A stretch of 64,000 bases of DNA from Bedellia somnulentella. Taxonomy: Eukaryota > Arthropoda > Insecta > Lepidoptera > Bedelliidae. The stretch lies in NCBI GenBank assembly GCA_963576735.1, contig OY755171.1, positions 22,852,182 through 22,916,181 of the forward strand, in the 5' to 3' direction. The position numbers and the translations under genes were made by a program. This document shows positions 1-10,345 of this stretch, in pieces (positions within the stretch are counted from its first letter, which is position 1; each line of letters begins with the position of its first letter). A model generated the notes under the pieces. That model saw only the letters and a program-made list of their open reading frames with translations, ran no database searches and was not told the DNA's origin.

Positions 1-752
1 GCCGTCAAAAGGTTACAAAGAGACCGAGCAGCCCTTTCTCATGGAATTGTATCAATTATGAAAAAACTCATTTCATTTGATGGCGATTGTCTACCCGGTC
101 ACGGACACCGGCCAATCTAAACTTTTACTTTCGCATCTCTCTCAAGAGCTTCAAATAACATTCAATTCAATGTTAAATATTTCATATTACCAATTTGGGT
201 TTCCTTTGGAACATGTTCTAAAACAGATTTGCTTGTTAAAGGATCTTGTTAAGATGATGTAGTTTCGAGTTTCCAAATTAGATGAACGTTACAATAAGGT
301 TGCGAATCCACTAAATGACGTATGAAGAAGCTTGGAGGCATCGCGAAGCTATAATGTACATGCTGTGAAAATTGCTTAGAAATTCACTTTATAATCAATT
401 GAGTCGCTGATAATTTTATGCACAAACCTAATAGTAGGTATATAATATCACCCTTATATTATGAAAACCTTTGTTTGTGTATATTTTTGAACAATCAATG
501 TTTAAATTATTACAATCGCAGTCTTGTATTCAATAAAAGGTCGACTTATTCTTAGTGATTTGCATATACTCACTGGTATACGTCAAATAAAATTGGCCAA
601 GTGCGAGTCGCCTCGGCCGTGGAGGGCTTTAGTAGTAGCATTTAGTAGTATAGGTATGCAAAGCAATATATAAATAAACTTATACTTATAATTGTTTTTG
701 TATGAAACACAAAGTTCCGTTTCAGTTTTACGAAATGTGCTATATCTCAAAA
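1..752. other. unassigned AT-rich DNA
   Basis: No gene, RNA or repeat family was recognised. The short open frames here have no recognisable motif and are taken as chance. Confidence 0.5.
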
Positions 753-790
753 ACATACATACACATACATACATACATATACTCACGGCC
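753..790 (-). repeat. SINE-A / LINE 3' tail remnant
   Basis: A run of catacata units is followed by ATACTCACGGCC, the reverse complement of the 3' end shared by SINE-A and the LINE. Nothing more of either element follows, so this is an extreme 5' truncation or a decayed copy. No target-site duplication was found. Confidence 0.6.
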
Positions 791-1837
791 ATTGTAACGT
801 TACGTGTCTTAAGTCTTAATCCCCTTATGGAAATAAAACCTAAGACACGAAACGCGGAGAGCAAGGAGACTAATAAAACAAGAAAGAAGTTACACCAGTC
901 TATTAAAAATTAGATGTACACAATACAAAAATAATACAATAAGGAATTATATAAAATAAATATAACCAAATAACGATACTGATGCGATTCCGAACTTCCA
1001 CGTTCTGGCTGGAGCAAAGGTATTAGTAATCTCCAAAACCAGTAGTATAGCCGGCGAAAACAAAGGTCCAGATATCAATCTTTGCTGAATTATAGTCCAC
1101 AAGCCAATAAGACCAAATGATTGGTCACTTCGGAATACCACTCTGACTGGTTTAACAAATTCTGCCAGGGTATAAAATTATATATATTATTCTTAGGTGT
1201 TTTAGCAAAAGGACACCAAGTAGTAAAGGTTACTCAATATAACAACGGTAGTAGTAGCTATCAGAAATAATCTTCAGTAAGATATCTTTTTAAGGATCTC
1301 TTGTAGAATCATGAATTCGTTCCTCTTCCATCCAAAAAAAACATCCTGACAATCAATAAAAAATCCCAATAGACAATAAAACCTAAACGAAGGATTTTTT
1401 AAAAAGAGTTTCAGTTAACATAAAAAGATGAAAACAGATAAATTTGAATAAGTAATATGTCCTAGCCTTACATTAAAAATAAAATTAAATGCCTGCGCTA
1501 TCATTTTAGACACCAAAAATGAATTAAAATTATATCATTTAACATATTTTAAAACTATCTAACCTTCGTACACAAACACATTGAAAATTGATCACTAAAG
1601 AAAAGTTTAAGATAAAATAAAATTTGACAACTCTCAGCTCCGTCGTTGCCATAACAACAACAAAATAAAAACAATAACATAAACCAGAGAAATAAAAATA
1701 TTATCGACAAATCGCAGAGAAATAATAAAAAGGAACTAAACAATGATAAATAACGGCAGGCGACTAACATAAAAGGAAATAAATAATAATAAAAGGTATT
1801 AACAATATTTACAGGTAAGGTTTTATATATTATACCA
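791..1837. other. unassigned AT-rich DNA
   Basis: No gene or known repeat was seen. Open frames on both strands are short and low-complexity. Confidence 0.5.
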
Positions 1838-1935
1838 TAAATCCCAAAAAGGGGTAGCCGGAGCTTCAGAGCTAGAAACTCCTCAGCCACATTTAGAAGT
1901 TAATAGGGGACAAGATAGTAGAAATAAAGTATCTC
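1838..1935 (-). repeat. SINE-A fragment, divergent subfamily
   Basis: The middle and 3' part of SINE-A without its tail: aaggggtagcc, cctcagccaca and ggggacaagat are in the expected order. It shares variants (gagcttcagagctagaaact and ataggggacaagat) with the copy at 46458-46578, so the two form a separate, older subfamily. Confidence 0.7.
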
Positions 1936-2079
1936 AAAAACTGCTGAATATATTTTATTCAAAACAATTTTAGTATAAGTTTTTATTGAGATCTACAATA
2001 TTTTTACTTGACTTATACTTATTTTACACTTAACAACAACACACACACTAATCACACGAATTAGTAAAAATTAGAATAG

Positions 2080-2215
2080 AAAAATATAATTTCGCGCTGG
2101 CAGCCATTGACACGGTGTAGTTCAATTGGCAGAGCGACGACGACGGGGGCGTATACCCAAGGACACGGGTTCGATACCCGCCTGTGTCAAAATTTTTCTT
2201 TCCTTTATTTATTTT
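2080..2215 (+). repeat. SINE-C, tRNA-like SINE copy 1
   Basis: A tRNA-like sequence lies at about 2108-2188. The acceptor strands GACACGG and CTGTGTC pair with one G-U. TAGTTCAATTGG resembles the pol III A box and GGGTTCGATACCC the B box. The anticodon arm is distorted by an extra CGA unit. The segment upstream (TTTCGCGCTGGCAGCCATTG) and the downstream TTTCTTTCCTTTATTTATT also occur around the copy at 45868-45985. The repeated unit is therefore larger than a tRNA, and the piece is best read as a SINE rather than a working tRNA gene. A decayed tRNA gene inside a duplicated segment is the alternative. Confidence 0.65.
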
Positions 2216-2969
2216 TTTTAATTTGTTTTTATCAGGATGTTTTATTTTTGTGTATCATTGATATGATTTACAGTTTAGCCATTAATTTTCAACTTAAAAT
2301 AAACATTTTTACTCCAGCTACAAATCAATAACGTACCTATACTTTTATATGCACGCTCATACGACAACTAGTTAAAGTGAAGCACTATACATTAAATATT
2401 TTTTTTACATTAATTTCATTTAAATTGTTAAGTTAGAATACATGTAGATTAATTAAATTGGTCTGGGAATATTTTTTATTGCGTGATAGGGAAACAATTA
2501 GAATCGTCTAATTGTATCCAATGTGTATTCTAATGTATTAAAAAAATCTCAATAAATGTGCCATCTTCAGACAGATATTCTTGTTCTGTACCCAAGAAAA
2601 GAACACTTAATTACTCCATCTCCTTACTTACTAAGATTATATTCGTAGAAATACACTCAATTCTCGCCTATGTAATCTGACATGTTGAGTTTCCGCACAG
2701 GAATTCCACGGATGGCTCCCGCCGCAATCTCACACCGTTCCCAATCTTGTAATCGAAGGAGGATTACCATTTTGATGGATGGAACATACCTCGAGTCGCT
2801 ACCTGGCTGCCGGCTGGTATACGCGCGGGGCTATTTGGGCTCGGTACGGGACTAATGACGAATTTATACAGGACAGGATGAAAAGGCGTTTATGTTAGGG
2901 ATTGATATAGAATTCTAAAATTTTGACTTTGTTAAGTTTACTTTGAGGTGTTGTTATTATATAGTAAAC
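2216..2969. other. unassigned DNA with a moderately GC-rich patch
   Basis: No coding or repeat match was recognised. About 2690-2880 is richer in CpG than its surroundings (for example ctgccggctggtatacgcgcgggg) but shows no open frame or splice signal that I could defend. Confidence 0.4.
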
Positions 2970-2980
2970 CAGCTAGTATA

Positions 2981-3184
2981 CATACATACATACATATACT
3001 CACGGCTATATTTCCGTAACCAGAGCTACGGAAATATAAATTCCACAGCCACTTTTGGAAGTTAAGTGGGGAAAAGATGGTAAAAATAAAGGTTTTTGGT
3101 GATGGGTCTCCAACCGCATCGCCCAAAAATCCAATAAAAAGCCCCAATAATATAATAATATTATATAATAATATAATAATTAAG
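2981..3184 (-). mobile_element. SINE-A, short form, with TSD and AT filler
   Basis: Flanked by an exact 11-bp duplication, cagctagtata, at 2970-2980 and 3185-3195. On the minus strand the element ends with the usual GCCGTGAGTATATGTATG tail. The hairpin region has decayed. At its 5' end it stops at ggctttttattggattttt, the same point as the copy at 17370-17549. About 37 bp of ATTATA-type filler lies between that point and the duplication. Confidence 0.88.
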
Positions 3185-3276
3185 CAGCTAGTATAATATT
3201 TAAAAATAATATTTTATTTAAAAACAATGTTGTAGTCACATCTCTTGTTTGCACTATCGTAGAATCAAGGAATTCT

Positions 3277-3520
3277 GGACTCACTTTTAATTGATTGGTT
3301 TATGGCTTGTAAGTGTACGATTGTATTTTTATGGGTTAAGCTGGGGTAGACGAAATAATAAAATTAAGATAGCTTTTCTATCTTGAAGCTATCAATAAAC
3401 GTTTAAGTTCGACATGAAAAGCAAATCATTACCATTAATTTATTATTTCGACAACCCCAGCTTAACATATTAACAATCAAACACTTACAAGCCATGACCC
3501 ACTCAATTAAAAGTGAGCTC
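3277..3520. mobile_element. foldback MITE with about 85-bp inverted arms
   Basis: The two ends are imperfect inverted repeats. CTCACTTTTAATTGA and ATGGCTTGTAAGTG on the left answer CACTTACAAGCCAT and TCAATTAAAAGTGAG on the right. Further in, TTAAGCTGGGGT answers ACCCCAGCTTAA, and TTATTATTTCG answers CGAAATAATAA. The arms span about 3278-3364 and 3434-3520 around a loop of about 70 bp. There is no open frame, so it cannot be autonomous. No clear target-site duplication was seen, so the superfamily is undecided. Confidence 0.75.
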
Positions 3521-3889
3521 AAATAGCGTCGGCAGAGCGGTATTCCCGGCACGCGCCTAATCAAGCAAGTTTCGCTAAGTTTGATGAAGTTACCGACGCA
3601 CGGTGTAAATTACTTCCATACGGCGCGTGACGCCCGCACTAGTTGTCGGCGGAACCCTTGCTTCATTAATTAAATTGCCGTGTTGATATTTATTGTCGAT
3701 CGGTTCGAGGAGGTACTGAATAAGTTTATGTGGGAGTTTGTAGCGACGGCGTTTGGGGGCTTTCGATGGTTCATATAGATTTCGTGTTTAAGCGTTTGAA
3801 TTTGATTGGTAAGACATAAATGCGTTGCTAATGTGAATACGATAATAATAAAAAAAAATTTATTAAATCGACTGAGAATATCTCTACCA
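3521..3889. other. CpG-rich unique-looking DNA
   Basis: From 3525 to 3780 the sequence is rich in CG dinucleotides compared with the AT-rich background. It lacks the repeat families seen elsewhere and any credible open frame. A conserved non-coding or regulatory element is possible but not shown. Confidence 0.35.
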
Positions 3890-4073
3890 TATTTCTTCCT
3901 GTGGGTCTTTTAAAGGAATTGTTTGACGGACTGACTGAAGATCACCACTAATCATCTTTATGTTACAATCTTTACCACACTCTTGTCGCTCAAGTGGTAA
4001 GATTTGTTTTATTATGAGTTTCTAGCTACCTCTTCTTAAGATTCATAGCCGTGAGCGCATATGTAAGTATGCT
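3890..4073 (+). repeat. decayed SINE-A copy
   Basis: Recognisable in order: ttcctgtgggtcttt, gatcaccactaatcatcttta, tttctagctacctcttct, and the 3' end atagccgtgagcgcatatg. Many substitutions mark an old copy. A second decayed copy follows within 25 bp. Confidence 0.65.
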
Positions 4074-4093
4074 TATTATAAAGTATGTATTTT

Positions 4094-4247
4094 ACGCTGT
4101 GTGGTGTTGGCTTAGAATAGCTTCTGCTTCTTCTAGTTTCTGTCGGTGGGTCTTCATAAGAGGCTACGAAAAATATTGGGGGTTTTTAAGTGATTTTTGA
4201 GCAATGCTGTTGGTTACCTTTTTAGGGACTTATAGCCGTGAATATAT
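4094..4247 (+). repeat. decayed SINE-A copy with internal deletion
   Basis: The 5' end (gctgtgtggtgttggcttag) and the 3' end (acttatagccgtgaatatatg) are present. The middle from the B-box region to the cacttttgg block is missing, so the copy is roughly 100 bp short. Confidence 0.7.
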
Positions 4248-4928
4248 GAATCTATTAAGGTAAAATTGCGTAAAAGGAACGTTTAGGTCAGTTTTACCAG
4301 TTAAAGCTAAACCAAGCTTGACAGGTTTTTTAGAATTGTACAAAGAAGCAACTTAGAGTTTCTGCCTACCCCAATAAGGACTTATGTCATCAGTATATAG
4401 ATGTCCTGCACTTTTCCTCTAAAATGACAAAAACATTCAAAATATATTAAACCTAACAATATTTAAAATCGTTTGTCAAGAACAAACAACTCATAAAATA
4501 GGTGTTCCCTTAATTCTAAATGAGCTTCCGCTTTCTTCATACTATCACATCTAGCTCTTTTTATTATAAAAAACCAAGTTTTCTTTCTTTGTCTATCTTT
4601 TAGAAACTGAACGAGATGCATAGATGAGTACTTTTTGAAAACTAAAACAAGGTTATGTGTTGTGCAATTTTCTTGTCGTTGCAACGAATATTCCAGGAAT
4701 TTCCCGCGAAAGCCTTCGCTAAGTTAGATTGGAACCGGAGATGATCTTCTTTGGACAAACAAGTATGTACTTACCTTTAGTTTGCTGTTTTGAACCGAGC
4801 AGTAGCGCCCCATGTTGGCTGGGAGACTATTTACACGAGTGTTAATAAGTTAATGTTGTTTTAGCTTTCTTTATGTCGTTATTTATTAATTTGATTTTAT
4901 ATTCCATATCAGGTATAGTATACTGACC
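4248..4928. other. unassigned AT-rich DNA
   Basis: No gene or repeat recognised. The minus-strand open frame at 4463-4684 has no motif I can name. Confidence 0.45.
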
Positions 4929-4982
4929 TATTTACTTACTTATACTAACGCCAGTTATTCCCATTACGGTAGACATCTATCG
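4929..4982 (-). mobile_element. LINE 3'-end fragment, TAAG-tail subfamily
   Basis: On the minus strand the segment reads through a degenerate TACC, CATTACGG and GGGAATAACTGGCGTTAG into a TAAGTAAGTAAA tail. This matches the ends of the copies at 48952-49488 and 55840-56173. A 14-bp inverted repeat (4955-4968 with 4981-4994) overlaps it and may be secondary. Confidence 0.6.
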
Positions 4983-4994
4983 TAATGGGAATAA

Positions 4995-5396
4995 TCGTAA
5001 CAGTCTATCGTTTACCACTTTATATGTTTACATTTTAACTGTTGCCTACTGCACCTAAGGCTTAATATTTCTCACTGAACTATCGAGGTAGTATTTTTTG
5101 TCATAACGAAATACAAACAGACAGTGCACCGCGCCGTTACAATGTTTGTAAGTAATTTAGCTCGGGTCACGTGGTGCCGCTCTTTTATTACTAACAACTC
5201 GAACGCAAACACACTCGAGGGTTCGCTGGAAAAATATTCGTTATTGGAATTCATATTGACGGAGGAATGGTTGTGAGAGAGCTGCGACTTATCCGTAATT
5301 GAGGGAATGGCTATTGTGGTCGTTGGGTAACGTCTACGATCAGAAAAATATATTCAATAGTGGACCGCTCCAGCACGAATAGTTTTATTTTACAAG
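4995..5396. other. unassigned DNA
   Basis: No gene or repeat recognised. It ends at the target-site duplication of the SINE-B copy that follows. Confidence 0.45.
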
Positions 5397-5407
5397 TATC
5401 TAAGGTT

Positions 5408-5676
5408 ATTAGTAATTTATCATGGTTGCTAACGGTGAGGGAAAACATCGTGAGGAAACCCACATGGCTGAGTTGTACTTAGTCATGTGACAGTGTATTC
5501 GTTCAAAAACGGCGATAGGCCTGCCCCCTATCACGTGAGTACACTGTCTAAGCAAAACGTGGGTACCTTCTCTGGAAACTAGATGGCGCTTGCCATGTGA
5601 GTTCAGGAGTATTGGTACCTCTGCCAACCCCTTCGGGGATAAACGGCGTAAACGTTTATGTTATGTTTTGTTATGT
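5408..5676 (+). mobile_element. SINE-B, 5'-truncated, subfamily 2, with TSD
   Basis: Flanked by an exact 11-bp duplication, tatctaaggtt, at 5397-5407 and 5677-5687. It lacks the tRNA-like head and starts in the tttatcatggttg block. It carries the alternative internal block (gtctaagcaaaacg, then ctagatggcgct) that is shared only with the copy at 55331-55620. It ends in CCCCTTCGGGG, ACGGCGTAAACG and an ATGTT-type tail. Confidence 0.9.
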
Positions 5677-5768
5677 TATCTAAGGTTCTTCAATCATTGC
5701 TCACCACCTAAGAAATGTTGCTTGATTTGAAATTAATTAACTGGGATAATAATTATGATGATTATAAA

Positions 5769-5810
5769 ATACATACATACATAAACTCACGGCCATAAAT
5801 CTCAAAAAAG
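5769..5810 (-). repeat. SINE-A 3'-end fragment
   Basis: Catacata units, then aaactcacggccataaatctc, the reverse complement of the SINE-A end. It lies immediately before the target-site duplication of the next SINE-A, which is in the opposite orientation. Confidence 0.6.
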
Positions 5811-5827
5811 GTAGATAAAAGAGGTAG

Positions 5828-6080
5828 CAGCTGTGTAGTGTCGGCTTAGAATAACACTACCCCATTCCTGCCGGTGGGTGTACGTAAGAGGCGACTAACG
5901 GTGTTGGGGCTTTTAAGGGATTGTTTGGGCGATGCGGTTGGAGACCCATCACCAACAACCTTTATTTTGCCATCTTTTCCCCACTCAATTTTCCAAAAGT
6001 GGCTGAGAAACTTCTAGTTCCTTAGCTCTGGCTACCCCTTCATGGGATTTATAGCCGTGAGTATATGTATGTATGTATGT
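5828..6080 (+). mobile_element. SINE-A, full-length, with TSD
   Basis: Exact 11-bp duplication, aaaagaggtag, at 5817-5827 and 6081-6091. The 5' end is cagctgtgtagtgtcggc. In order come the decayed B-box-like stretch (gcggttggagaccc), the tttccaaaagtggctgag block, the 3' hairpin region (ctacccc, then tgggatt) and the ATGT tail. This is a good reference copy for the family. Confidence 0.92.
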
Positions 6081-6135
6081 AAAAGAGGTAGTGACATTCA
6101 AACAGGCACTACAAAGCAAACAATAAAATCTCAGT

Positions 6136-6400
6136 GGGATGAGTCGGGCCTACAGCAATGTATCTTTTCTAATGTCATATGTGTAATTAATTCATCAAGA
6201 TGTTTAACGCTGTGATAAAACATCGCAAGGAAACCAAACATGGCTAAATTGTAATAAGCCATGTGACAGTGTAGAGTAAGCGGCAATAGGTATGTCTAAT
6301 ACCACACGAGGTGTTAAACTTGTCACGTGATATTCAAGAGTCCTTGTTCATCTGCCACCCCTTCAGAGTTATATGGCTTAAATGTTAAGTTGATATTTTT
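6136..6400 (+). repeat. decayed SINE-B copy
   Basis: Successive SINE-B blocks are recognisable with many changes: gagtcgggcctacagcaatg, catatgtgtaattaattcatc, aaacatcgcaaggaaacc, gccatgtgacagtgta and ctgccaccccttcagag. The tRNA-like head is mostly missing. Confidence 0.7.
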
Positions 6401-7894
6401 TTATTTAATAACTTATAGTAGTGCGTTTCGTACGTCAATGCAGTGACTAGCAGTGATCGCCGTAGTGTAGGCGCTATCGCCGCGTTTATTTAGCGTCGTT
6501 CTTTGCTTTGTTTGCGGCGGCGGTGTCATGTGCGATGGATGGCCGATACCGACCACCTAACACTCGATTTATTGAGTAATTTGTCCCGCCCGCCCTCCGC
6601 CCCCGCCCTAGCCTGGCGTGCTACGAATAGTTATAAAAATTGACTTTTATAGGTTTATGGGTTTCGTTGCAAATTGTTTTTCGAAACGATTTGTCGGCTT
6701 TTTTATGTTTCTTTGTATCATATTTTTTTGTTGCGTTTTACATTGTATCGATTGGAATAGAAATGGTTTTTCCAGTTTCGAGGGATTTTCATTTCAGTTA
6801 TTTCAACGATTCTTTTCGTTTGCAGTTTTTGGTTTTTCATCGTGTTAAATGTTTTTTTAGTAAACATAGATGTTCTTAAATTTATTTGGAGATATAAATT
6901 TTCATGTGAGCTTTTTCTACATTCATCAATCTTTTCATACTATACTCATCTATTCTTCACACTTCGCACGCCAGGCTTTTTAAACACATTCCCTATTTCA
7001 TCTTAATGTGTCAAAAATTTAAGCATTTGAATGAAAATGAGTTGACATAATTATTTATTAATTAACCCGAATTAAAAGAGTATTAACAGGAAAGCTAAAT
7101 GATAATGTCTCCATATTTTGCCCTCTTGATGGATTTTACTAGATTGTTGAGATGACAAGTCATTCTTGAGTTAAATTGTTAAAGTTGTGAAAACATAAAT
7201 TAAGGTCTATTTAATCTATCATAATTCTTATGAGAGATACCAAATAAACGTTATTTATTTCTTTCTTTCAGATATTGGTCCGGGAGGCAGTTAGTGACCT
7301 TCAGTCATCCTTCATTGCGAATCCTTTACTAAAACCTTTGTCCAACTCAACCAGTTGACATAGTATATTACAATAGCAGCGTTGACTCGAGAGCATTACT
7401 GAACCAATATGAAACTCAGTTTTATACTTATAAATGGAATGCTAGGGCTGTAGCTTACCTGTTAAGGCGTCTAAATGTCTGAAATATAATTTATAATAGT
7501 AATATAATGATTGAACAATTCACCTTACCAGAAAAAAATATAATTTCTAAAACGATAATAAAATAACAATAACATAATTCAAAATTATAAAACTAAAAGA
7601 TAATGCAAGAAACAAGAAGGCAATTTATGAAACTATGCGAGAGCCTCCAAGTTGGCCCATTAAGATAGGACAAATTTCTCAAACAAACCATTACAAATGG
7701 TTTTTTAATGTTTCAAAATTTATTGCATTTCCGCCAGACGCGATGGAACTTTGCGCTTAATTAGGAATGTACTGGTACGATGCATTATGCTTACATATTA
7801 TTTAGTTATTTGTAATAATTTATTTTAGATAAGAAGAATAAATATCATATTCAAAACTTGTATAATTGACCTTGTTATGGATATGAAGAGCGTC
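6401..7894. other. unassigned DNA with a CpG-rich island
   Basis: About 6420-6620 is strikingly CpG- and GC-rich (gccgcgtttatttagcgtcg, cccgcccgccctccgccccc). The rest is AT-rich. No recognised repeat or gene. The overlapping open frames at 6618-6879 are poly-T/Phe-rich and look like chance. Confidence 0.4.
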
Positions 7895-7985
7895 TTATAT
7901 CATCAACTATCAGCCTGTGAATGTTTCATCAAAATCGGTCCAGTCGTTTTAGAGATAAATAGGGAGACAAAAATAATATCTGTAT
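7895..7985 (+). repeat. fragment of a common insect repeat (Helitron-like?)
   Basis: The segment atcaaaatcggtccagtcgt, then agataaatagggagac, resembles interior pieces of Helitron-like elements that I recall from lepidopteran genomes. The ends are not visible, so the assignment is weak. Confidence 0.35.
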
Positions 7986-8811
7986 AAATCACTTTCACCT
8001 AACAATGGTAAGAACAAATAGCAATCACACCACGTAAGCAAAGATCACGTTGTCCCAACAGCGTCCCAATATGCAATGTGAGGTCACGTGACGCGGTCGC
8101 AATTGTCATCTTCAGCTTCGTCTTCCCTTAACAGGACCTGCCGACGAGCCCTGGGGAGTGAGGAAATTGGAACCTTAATTAATAGTTTCTTCAGGCATTT
8201 GAAACATTGTCTTAAACACCTATCATCTTACCAGCCAATAAACGACTACTTTTGGACAAAGACCTCCTACCAAAGATACCCACAGTGAACAAACCTACGA
8301 TGTTTCTCACCAGTTACCCGCGATATTAACCAAATCATCCGTCACTTGGTTAGTGCTAGCAGAAATTCGTTTTTTTATTGGCAATGTTAAATGGCAGGTT
8401 ATAGATTACTAATCACATCGATCACCTAATAATCGCACAAAAAGCTCTTAATATGTAAGCCGCATCGTACAATCTCCATTTAAAGAGTAATGCGATTTCT
8501 ATGAAATATTATCTGACTTTGCATATATTTTCAATTAAATGCCATATCAAATGTATTGAGAAATAATCTCAAGTAGGACCAATCTCACAGTCGAATCTGG
8601 ACTAGTAACGTAACGCCAGTCCACGCTACACCACGTGACTCCGTTCTAATGAAAACTGCTATATTTGTCATGTGTTGTGTTCGACATCTAATATGAGAAA
8701 TATTGCTGTTTCACGCCTGTCTCTGCCAGGGATTGGCAGCAACACTCCTTTGTTTTGATCTTCATTATTTAAGTATTGTTGTAGTTTCAGTGGTATTATT
8801 TGTGTATGGAG
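7986..8811. other. unassigned DNA
   Basis: No gene or repeat family recognised. The open frame at 8088-8288 has no recognisable motif. Confidence 0.4.
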
Positions 8812-8820
8812 ATTATTTTG

Positions 8821-8852
8821 GGAATTAACGGCGTGAGTATATGTATGTATGT
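8821..8852 (+). mobile_element. 32-bp LINE insertion with TSD
   Basis: Only the last bases of the LINE are present, ggaattaacggcgtgagtat plus ATGT units. An exact 9-bp duplication, attattttg, flanks it at 8812-8820 and 8853-8861. The duplication shows this was a genuine, almost completely 5'-truncated retrotransposition and not random similarity. Confidence 0.8.
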
Positions 8853-8862
8853 ATTATTTTGC

Positions 8863-8912
8863 CGTGTAGTGTCGGCTTAGAATAACACTACCCCATTTCT
8901 ACCCGTGGGTAT
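8863..8912 (+). repeat. SINE-A 5'-end fragment
   Basis: Has gccgtgtagtgtcggcttag through cacccgtgggta-type sequence, then breaks off. A LINE-copied SINE normally loses its 5' end, so a 5'-only fragment points to a later deletion. Confidence 0.6.
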
Positions 8913-9196
8913 TTTTTGTGCCAAATTATACAAAATAAAAAACTGGAATGTATATGTAAACACAAAATGAAACAAAGTATAGAAATTGGTTGGTGCTATG
9001 GCAACGTAAGCTGGGCTCAACTCAGTGAGTTGAAATTAATTGTTCACAGTCAAATATATTTGCATGGTGATTGTATTTATTCGTATTTAGAATGAAAATT
9101 GTGATGCTATATTATGTCCTGATTTAAAATAAATGGGGCTAAAAGGAAATGTTAGACTTTTTAGCAAGGGATTATAAGACGACGATGAGTTTAATA

Positions 9197-9453
9197 ATAC
9201 ATACATACATACATACATATACTCACGGCTATAAATCCCTGAACGGGGTAGCCAGAACTTTGGAATGAGAAATTCCTCAGCCACTTTTGGAAGTTGATTG
9301 GGGAAAAGATGGTAATAATAAATGTTTTTGGTGACGGGTCTCCAACCACATCGCCCAAAAATCACTTTAAAAGCCCCTATACCCTTAGTCGCCTCTTACA
9401 ATCACCCACGGGTAGAAATGGGGTAGTGTTATTCTAAGCCGACACTACACAGC
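9197..9453 (-). mobile_element. SINE-A, full-length, subfamily 2
   Basis: Complete from the ATGT tail (catacata run) to the 5' end gccgacactacacagcc. It carries the subfamily-2 variants accacatcgcc, cacccacgggtagaaatggg and gtagtgttattctaagcc, shared with 21126-21371 and 63617-63818. No exact target-site duplication was found. Confidence 0.85.
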
Positions 9454-9454
9454 C

Positions 9455-9456
<2 letters not shown>

Positions 9457-9485
<29 letters not shown>

Positions 9486-9490
9486 AATAT
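9457..9490. repeat. (AT)n microsatellite
   Basis: An uninterrupted AT dinucleotide run at the 5' edge of the preceding SINE-A. Confidence 0.9.
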
Positions 9491-9652
9491 AAAAGACAGT
9501 TCTGTTATGGATGGACCGATTTGTTTAAAATTCTGTAGAGAGGTAGTTTAGAACCAAGAAAAGGACATAGGATATCATATCATCACGCTACATATCGTAG
9601 GGGATAAGCAGTGAACAATATTTAAAACAATCCGTGCGCAGCCGGGACGGAC
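9491..9652 (+). mobile_element. decayed Helitron-like element
   Basis: It shares with the element at 11085-11312 the order gaccgat, gagaggtag, ttagaacca, ggacataggatat, atcacgcta and the terminal block ccgtgcgcagccgggacgga. Its end reads ccacttgt where the other copy has ccactagt, so the CTAG terminus is mutated. Confidence 0.6.
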
Positions 9653-10272
9653 CACTTGTATATAACAAAGTCTGGAATGTAAAAAACTCAGCTCACAATT
9701 CAGAGGACTCGTACTTGATAAATGGGAGGAAAAACACAAATTTGCATATCAAAGATTTCTTCGATCACTGCTCACGCCTTATAAAATATCGTATTTTGCT
9801 GATTGCAGAAGATTTTTCATGGTCAGTTTATTATTTCTAAAGATTAGCTCTCGTAAACAAACAAACAGTCAAAATTCAACACTGAGCCTCTTTTTAATAT
9901 TAGTATAGATTAAAAATTTCTTATTCTATCTTCAGTTTGTTTTTATCCCTTGAGTATCATCGAGGTCAAACATGCATCAAAGAACTTCAGAATATTGAGT
10001 TGAAGTAAACGCCGGCAAATACAGGCGTTCAAATGGCACAAACATGTCCTGGTGATTTGTCAGCGCAACACGATTAAGGCGTCGCCAGACTGCCAGCTTA
10101 TTAAGTTAGTCTAAGTTGGTGCGCGCGATGCTTTACAGCGCCGCTCATTAGGAAGTTGCTCGACGCGGCTTATGTGCCCCACGCTTGATAGTTGTGTGCG
10201 CTTCATACGGTGGCGGCATTTGGGCATCGTCAACGAATATTTAGTTGCAGAAATGTTAGCCTATCTTAGCTG
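9653..10272. other. unassigned DNA with a GC-rich patch
   Basis: About 10060-10220 is CpG-rich (for example ggtgcgcgcgatgctttaca). No repeat or gene is recognisable. Confidence 0.4.
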
Positions 10273-10345
10273 GGTTTCGTAAGAGGTGACAAAAGTAGGG
10301 AGCTTTTTAAGTGGTTGTTGGGTGATGCGTTCGAGTCCCAGCACA
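10273..10345 (+). repeat. decayed SINE-A fragment with a clear B box
   Basis: Has gtttcgtaagaggtgac, then gagctttttaagtggttgt and gggtgatgcgttcgagtccc. Here the segment equivalent to gcggttggagaccc reads GCGTTCGAGTCCC, which fits the pol III B-box consensus better than the common SINE-A version. Confidence 0.55.

Noticed and set aside
2107..2331. Open frame overlapping the tRNA-like sequence
   Set aside because: It is formed by the SINE-C and its T-rich tail. The same region repeats elsewhere without keeping the frame.
4955..4994. Transcription terminator-like hairpin
   Set aside because: The 14-bp inverted repeat overlaps a LINE 3' end remnant, and the surrounding DNA is eukaryotic repeat sequence. 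No gene ends here.
6618..6879. Two overlapping Phe-rich frames as a small membrane protein
   Set aside because: The residues come from a T-rich tract. Neither frame has a credible start context or any family motif.
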